Assembly (NCBI RefSeq): GCF_001905885.1
Contig: NZ_LIYH01000008.1
Location: 248,001 to 312,000, forward strand
DNA length: 64,000 nt
Source: Streptomyces sp. CB03234
GTDB taxonomy: Bacteria > Actinomycetota > Actinomycetes > Streptomycetales > Streptomycetaceae
Reading direction: 5' to 3'
Under the pieces are notes generated by a model that made no database searches, was not told where the DNA came from, and saw only the letters and a list, made by a program, of their open reading frames with translations. This document shows, piece by piece, positions 59,952 through 64,000 of this stretch (its first letter is position 1; each line of letters opens with the position of its first letter). A program made the translations under genes and the position numbers.

Positions 59952-60676
59952 GGGCACCGCCGGAGGATGAGGAGGAGGTTCCAGGTGGCGAACTCGCGCA
60001 ACAGCGGCACCCTGGTCACCAGGCCGGGCAGGAACGGCCAGTAGCGTGCCCGGGCGGAGACCACGGTCACGTCGTCACGGGCCCGGACCTGGCGCAGGGT
60101 CGCGCCGACGTGGACGGGAAAGAGGTTCTCGCCGAGGACGTGCTTGGCCGGGCGCCCGGTCCGCCGCTCGTAGCGGCGACGGGCTCGTTCGGCGCCCAGG
60201 TAGTGCCAGGGGGCCCACTCGTGACCGCCCCAGGGCGAGAGCCAGTTGGTGAACGACACGTAGATCAGTCCGCCGGGGCGGGTGACGCGGATCAGTTCGC
60301 TGAGGAAGGTGCGCGGGTCCGCCACGTGCTCCAGGACGTTGGAGCAGAAGCAGATGTCGGCGGTGCCGTCGGCCAGCGGCAGCAGGTACCCGTCGGCGAC
60401 GACGGCCCCCTCGGGCGGCCGCCGTCGCGCCGCCGTCAGCTCGCGCGGCTCCGGTTCGAAGAGGAAGCCCTGGGCGCCGCGCCTGCGGAACTCCTCGGTG
60501 AAGTGGCCGCCTCCGCCGCCCACGTCGACGACGACCCGCCCGGCGAGCGGCTCGTACCGCTCCACCTGGTCGGCCGCGTCCCGGGCCAGGAGCTCGTAGA
60601 AGCCGCGAGGGTCGGACGGTTCGCGGAGGAAGCCGCGGAAGAGGGCCAGGGACCGGCGCAGGGAGGGGTCCTTCAT
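59948..60676 (-). CDS. Class I SAM-dependent methyltransferase of the aftD locus
   Basis: 242 residues from ATG at 60676 (MKDPSLRRSLALFRGFL), overlapping the GT4 stop. Motif I is VVVDVGGGGGHFTEEF, lacking the usual Cys/Thr, as in the mycobacterial family near aftD. Then ICFCSNVLEHVADPRTFLSE, RPGGLIYVSFTNWLSPWGGH. The FTNWLSPWGGHEWAPWHYLG block is strongly characteristic of this group. Likely modifies a lipid-linked or membrane glycan. I recall Rv0224c as the counterpart in M. tuberculosis. Confidence 0.83.
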   Translation of the reverse strand: MKDPSLRRSLALFRGFLREPSDPRGFYELLARDAADQVERYEPLAGRVVVDVGGGGGHFTEEFRRRGAQGFLFEPEPRELTAARRRPPEGAVVADGYLLPLADGTADICFCSNVLEHVADPRTFLSELIRVTRPGGLIYVSFTNWLSPWGGHEWAPWHYLGAERARRRYERRTGRPAKHVLGENLFPVHVGATLRQVRARDDVTVVSARARYWPFLPGLVTRVPLLREFATWNLLLILRRCP

Positions 60677-61956
60677 TCGGCTCGTCCGACAGGCGCCCGG
60701 CGCAGATCCGCGCGGTCGTGGGTTCCCGCGTCGGGGTCGCCCGGGGCGTGCGCGGTGGCGCCGTCGCGCCCGGTGGCGCGGTGGCGCGCCGTGACGCCGC
60801 CCGGCCGCCCGGCCGTCCCGTGGCGGGCAGCGGCCTCCGTCGCGACGGCCCGGAAGCGCCGTACGGTCGTGGCCCACCGGTAGCGCTCCGCCCGCACGGC
60901 GGCGGCCCTGCCCATGGCTTCACGCCGCTCGTGGTCGAGGGCGAGCGCGCACCAGGCGGCCGCGAAGGCGCTCTCGCCGCGTACCAGCGCGCCGGTCACG
61001 CCGTCGTCCACGGAATCCCGCAGGCCCGGCACGTCGAAGCCGATCGAGGGTGTGCCGCGCGTGGCCGCCTCGGTGACGACGAGGCCCCACCCCTCGACGG
61101 CGGAGGGGTGCAGGAGCAGCCAGGACGCGCACAGCAGCCGGTGCTTCTCCTCGTCGGACACGCGGCCCGTGAAGACGACGCCGGGGCCGGCGAGGGCTTC
61201 GAGCCGGCGGCGCTCGGGGCCGTCCCCGACGATCACCAGCTCGCCCCCCGTGACCGGCCGCACCCGTTCCCAGAGCCGCAGCAGCAGGTCGATGCGCTTG
61301 TACTCGACCAGCCGGCCCACCGCCAGGAACATCGGCTGGGCCGACCGCGGGGTCCGGCGCCCCGGCTCTTCGACGCCGTTGTGCACGACGCGGATCCGGC
61401 CGGGGTCGACGCCCAGCGCGCCGAGCGCCGACGCGGTGGACTCGGAGACGGCCACCAGGAGGTTGTCGCGCTGGGCACCGGACAGCGCCCAGCGTTCAAG
61501 CCGCCGCCCGATGCCCGCCGCGGGGCGGGGGTAGCGCATGCCCCACAGCTCGGTGTGCACGTGGTTGACCAGGCAGAGGGTGGGCCCCCGGTGCCACAGC
61601 GGGGCGAGGTAGGGCAGGCCGTTGCACACCTCGACGAGCAGGTCGCAGTCGCCCACGTGCCGGGTGAAGGCGCTGGGCGCCCGGAGGAAGTGGCCGAGGT
61701 CTCCGCCCGCCGAGACGACCCGGTAGTCGCGGTACGCGGCCGGGCCTCCGCACAGCAGGGTGACTTCGTGGCCCAGTGCCGTGAGGCCCTCCGCGAGCCG
61801 GTCGACGAGCAGTTCGGAGCCGCCCGCGGCGGGGTTGCCGAGGTCGCGGCGGGAGAGGAAGACGACGCGGCGAGGGGGACGGACAGCAGCGCCCTGGGAC
61901 GACCGGGCACCGGGGGGAACGGCCGCGGTCAGTGTGGGGGGTACGTGCTGGGGCAT
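60673..61956 (-). CDS. GT4-family glycosyltransferase of the aftD locus
   Basis: 427 residues from ATG at 61956 (MPQHVPPTLT), chosen for GGAG five bases upstream; a longer frame to 62052 has no site. GT-B fold: VVFLSRRDLGNPAAGGSELL, NHVHTELWGMRYPRP, AVSESTASALGALGVDP, FLAVGRLVEYKRIDLLLRLW and the donor-site block HPSAVEGWGLVVTEAATRGT. A disordered Arg/Gly-rich tail ends the protein. Uses a nucleotide sugar at the cytosolic face. Starts the coupled operon that runs to aftD and beyond. Confidence 0.85.
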   Translation of the reverse strand: MPQHVPPTLTAAVPPGARSSQGAAVRPPRRVVFLSRRDLGNPAAGGSELLVDRLAEGLTALGHEVTLLCGGPAAYRDYRVVSAGGDLGHFLRAPSAFTRHVGDCDLLVEVCNGLPYLAPLWHRGPTLCLVNHVHTELWGMRYPRPAAGIGRRLERWALSGAQRDNLLVAVSESTASALGALGVDPGRIRVVHNGVEEPGRRTPRSAQPMFLAVGRLVEYKRIDLLLRLWERVRPVTGGELVIVGDGPERRRLEALAGPGVVFTGRVSDEEKHRLLCASWLLLHPSAVEGWGLVVTEAATRGTPSIGFDVPGLRDSVDDGVTGALVRGESAFAAAWCALALDHERREAMGRAAAVRAERYRWATTVRRFRAVATEAAARHGTAGRPGGVTARHRATGRDGATAHAPGDPDAGTHDRADLRRAPVGRAE

Positions 61957-62125
61957 ACGAGCTCCAACTCGTTCGGGTCGATGACCGGATGTCGGTTGCT
62001 CCCGGGCCGGCAGAGCGGTCGTCGGCACCGGGTGGGGGGTGGAGCAGGTCATGGGGCGCCCGGGGAAGCGGATGTGGCGGTGCGGTGGGTTGGTCAGTTT
62101 TCGCCAACTCCCTCGGCACAGCTAC

Positions 62126-62137
62126 TCACCTGGGTGA
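62126..62137 (-). promoter_or_regulatory. TCACCTGGGTGA palindrome upstream of the GT4 operon
   Basis: Perfect 12-bp palindrome with TTGTCA overlapping it on the minus strand as a possible -35. It lies about 170 bases before the GT4 start in a 213-bp gap between GT4 and the DUF3068 stop. Confidence 0.35.
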
Positions 62138-62169
62138 CAAATTTCGACCGATCAGTGAGTGACGTACCG

Positions 62170-63132
62170 TCACATCGCTGGTCCGGCAGGAGAGTCGCGC
62201 CGCCCGCCCCGGACCAGCAGCACCGCCCCTGCGGCCGTCAGCAGCGCGCCGAGGACGGCCGCGCCGAGGGGCGCCGCCTGACCCAGCAGGCGCAGCTTGC
62301 GGTTGTCGGCCGAGGCCAGCGCCACCTGGGCGCGCTGGGTGGCGGGGGTGAACTCCATGCGCCGGCTGTCGAGGAGCACCACGGCGTCCTTGGTGGAACC
62401 GGGTGCGCGCAGCACCTTCCGCGGCCCGATCGCCGCGTTCATGATGCGGCCCGTCCGCCGGTCGACGACGAGTTCGATGCCGTGGTTGGAGTACCACTCC
62501 TCGGCGAGGACCTGGGGCCGGCCAGGTTGTCCCACCAGCCGGCCGGGCACCAGCCGGGTGCCCGTCTTCGCCGGTTCCACCCGGCCGGTGAAGCGGTAGC
62601 CCTCGTACCCCTGGACTTTCTGCGTCCCGTCGAAGCGGAGGGTCACGGTGGACCCGAGTGTGCCGTCCCACCAGCGGTAGGACCGCTTCTCCACGTCGAA
62701 GGGGAACTTCAGGTAGGCCTCGCCGTCGAAGGTCGGCGTCTCCTGGCAGCAGTGCACGGGCTCATTGGTGCGCCGGTCGGTGACCCAGCGCTCCAGCGTC
62801 CACTGGAGCGAGTCGTGCGTGGCCGCGGCGGGCAGGGTGTGCTCGGCGTCCACCGAGGTGGAGACGTCCCAGACCGCCCGGCCGCTGCGGACGCTGTCGG
62901 CCACGTCACCGCGTACCTGGCGGGTGATGGTCAGCGGGCGTCCGGTGACGGTTTCGATCCGGCGGGTGTCGAAATAACTGCCCGTACCGGTGAAGACGGT
63001 GACGGTGTCGACGTCGACGGGGGTCACTTTGGCGCGTGGCTGGACGTACCAGACCAGTAAAGGCGCGAGGACCAGCAGGAAGACACCGGTACCGAGAAGG
63101 ATCAGGGACAGGGGCGAAGCGGTGCGACGCAT
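62170..63132 (-). CDS. DUF3068 membrane-anchored protein
   Basis: 320 residues from ATG at 63132 with GGAG eight bases upstream. N-terminal helix (LSLILLGTGVFLLVLAPLLVWY), an extracellular beta-rich domain (TGTGSYFDTRRIETV, RSYRWWDGTLGSTVTLRFDG, LAEEWYSNHGIELVVDRRTG), and a C-terminal helix (AAVLGALLTAAGAVLLV) define DUF3068. Adjacent Cys-Cys (HCCQET) in the exterior domain. Codon 25 (63058-63060) is TTA. M. tuberculosis Rv0227c is the recalled counterpart near aftD. Function unknown; a porin- or glycan-related role has been suggested for relatives. Confidence 0.85.
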   Translation of the reverse strand: MRRTASPLSLILLGTGVFLLVLAPLLVWYVQPRAKVTPVDVDTVTVFTGTGSYFDTRRIETVTGRPLTITRQVRGDVADSVRSGRAVWDVSTSVDAEHTLPAAATHDSLQWTLERWVTDRRTNEPVHCCQETPTFDGEAYLKFPFDVEKRSYRWWDGTLGSTVTLRFDGTQKVQGYEGYRFTGRVEPAKTGTRLVPGRLVGQPGRPQVLAEEWYSNHGIELVVDRRTGRIMNAAIGPRKVLRAPGSTKDAVVLLDSRRMEFTPATQRAQVALASADNRKLRLLGQAAPLGAAVLGALLTAAGAVLLVRGGRRDSPAGPAM

Positions 63133-63312
63133 TGCGGACACTCCGTTGGGGGCCGGGGCGGGACTGCGCGGCGTACACGTGCACTGGCGTATGGGCCGGG
63201 AACCGTAGGGGTCCTCTTGACGGGCTGTCAATGCACTGGTGCCATGGGGTCGTCGCCGTTCGGGGTGGCGGACTCGTGGTGGGGTTCCAGCGTCAGAAAG
63301 GCCGACCCGACC

Positions 63313-63465
63313 ATGCCCAGACTGCTCGCCGCCGCCCTCACCGTGGCGGTCGCCGCGGCTCTCGCCGTGGGAGCGGCCCTCGCCATCGTGGCCCTGCTCG
63401 ACACCACCCCGGAACAGCCCAATGTGCCACTGATCAGCCATGAGACGGCTCTGCCCCGGGGGTGA
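63313..63465 (+). CDS. DUF2613-like small exported/membrane protein
   Basis: 50 residues from ATG at 63313 with AGAAAGG upstream. One helix (residues 4-29, LLAAALTVAVAAALAVGAAL) followed by a short polar tail (TTPEQPNVPLISHETALPRG). Fits the DUF2613 small secreted proteins, one of which (Rv0236A) lies beside aftD in mycobacteria. Divergent from DUF3068 with a 180-bp gap. Confidence 0.65.
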   Translation: MPRLLAAALTVAVAAALAVGAALAIVALLDTTPEQPNVPLISHETALPRG

Positions 63466-63480
63466 CCCGAGTTGACCGGA

Positions 63481-64000
63481 GTGGACACGCAAGGCCTGCG
63501 GGCGCCGGCCGGTGATCGTTCGGCCTGGGCGGACCTGCCGCACCGGCAGGTGCGCGAGTTCGCCGACCGCGCCATGGCCGAAGTACCCGCACTCGCCCAA
63601 GAGATCCTGGACACGATCTGCCGCGAGCATCCCCGGATGCCGCTCCTCGTCGACGACTCCGGCGAGCTGGTCGCGCTGGTCGGCATCCGGCGTGCCCTGG
63701 AGGAGTTCCTCCAGCACCTCGTCCGGGGTTCCGGCAGCCCCCAGCTGCACCTGGAGGTCTTCCAGGACTTCGGCCGCGGGGAGGGTCAGCAGGGCCGCAC
63801 CCTCGACTCCCTCCAGGCGGTCTACCGGCTCGGGGTACGCCTCGCCTGGCGGCGGCTGGCGGAGATCGGCCATGAGGCCCGGATCCCGCCTCCGGCGATG
63901 TACGACCTCGCGGAGGCGGGCTTCGCCTTCCTCGACGGCCTGGTGGACCAGACGGTACGCGGCTACGCCGAGGCCGCGGCCCGCCAGGCCGGTGAACGGC
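63481..64000 (+). CDS. PucR-like regulator, N-terminal part (cut by window)
   Basis: 173 codons from GTG at 63481; the in-frame TTG at 63472 is an alternative and the choice is uncertain. Mostly helical: QVREFADRAMAEVPALAQEI, ALEEFLQHLVRGSGSPQLHL, TLDSLQAVYRLGVRLAWRRL and EAGFAFLDGLVDQTVRGYAE. This matches the N-terminal domain of Streptomyces PucR/CdaR-type regulators (RGVRLAWRR-type block), which end in an HTH_30 domain outside the window. A regulator of the adjacent envelope locus is possible. Confidence 0.65.
   Translation, partial: MDTQGLRAPAGDRSAWADLPHRQVREFADRAMAEVPALAQEILDTICREHPRMPLLVDDSGELVALVGIRRALEEFLQHLVRGSGSPQLHLEVFQDFGRGEGQQGRTLDSLQAVYRLGVRLAWRRLAEIGHEARIPPPAMYDLAEAGFAFLDGLVDQTVRGYAEAAARQAGER

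Noticed and set aside
1..64000. tRNA, rRNA or insertion-sequence genes
   Set aside because: No cloverleaf-like TTCGAATC-type arms with CCA ends, no rRNA segments and no transposase or terminal-repeat pairs were recognised by eye.

Overview
The window is high-GC DNA (roughly 70-75% GC, strong third-position G/C bias, frequent GTG starts, ATGA/GTGA translational overlaps, a few rare TTA codons) and its gene content is that of a Streptomyces chromosome, probably a chromosome-arm or arm-proximal region rich in secreted and specialised-metabolism genes. I see no rRNA, tRNA, CRISPR array or insertion sequence. Both ends cut genes: a diaminopimelate-decarboxylase-type gene on the left and a probable PucR-like regulator on the right.

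Region 1 (1-6.3 kb): lysA-type decarboxylase, a small SAV_915-like protein, an aminoglycoside 3-N-acetyltransferase homologue with a TTA codon and a probable leaderless start, a DUF779 protein, a secreted phosphodiester glycosidase, a two-helix membrane protein, a secreted glycerophosphodiesterase-like protein with a His-Pro repeat, and an ANTAR-GAF regulator. Region 2 (6.3-14.8 kb): a nikABCDE-like ABC importer whose promoter carries a TTGC-type inverted repeat matching the Nur (nickel regulator) box, then a three-gene operon of two acyl-CoA dehydrogenases and a quinone oxidoreductase behind an AAGCG/CGCTT operator.

Region 3 (14.9-22.5 kb): an aminotransferase, a PIG-L deacetylase, and a carbohydrate block with a secreted GH5 endoglucanase, a CE7 esterase, and a Gfo/Idh/MocA dehydrogenase-DUF6807-cupin operon with a clear promoter and LacI-type operator. 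Region 4 (22.5-28.7 kb): a gene that I read as a Cyt-family (cytolytic delta-endotoxin fold) protein preceded by short direct repeats, a UDP-sugar dehydrogenase, a decayed histidine-kinase tail, a DUF2165 protein, a Tat-exported berberine-bridge oxidase and a two-domain VOC protein.

Region 5 (28.7-41.7 kb) is a compact biosynthetic cluster: a single-module, fully reducing, C-methylating type I PKS (KS-AT-DH-MT-ER-KR-ACP, no thioesterase), a translationally coupled P450, a divergent KSIII-like enzyme and a large LAL-type LuxR regulator with a TTA codon. The PKS/KSIII divergent promoter holds two abutting perfect inverted repeats. Region 6 (41.9-51.9 kb): a secreted polyester hydrolase of the cutinase/PETase family, a TOPRIM (OLD-like) protein, a membrane NACHT NTPase, an I36-type secreted protein, an HTH-STAND-WD40 giant with 14 repeats, and a secreted NlpC/P60 endopeptidase; the two secreted genes share an upstream element.

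Region 7 (51.9-64 kb): a VOC protein, Trm112-like protein and transporter, then a tightly coupled minus-strand operon (methyltransferase, condensation-like acyltransferase, AftD-type arabinofuranosyltransferase, methyltransferase, GT4) next to DUF3068 and a DUF2613-like small protein. This resembles the mycobacterial aftD neighbourhood and points to an envelope glycan or lipoglycan pathway. All functional calls come from motif recognition by eye; no database search was run.
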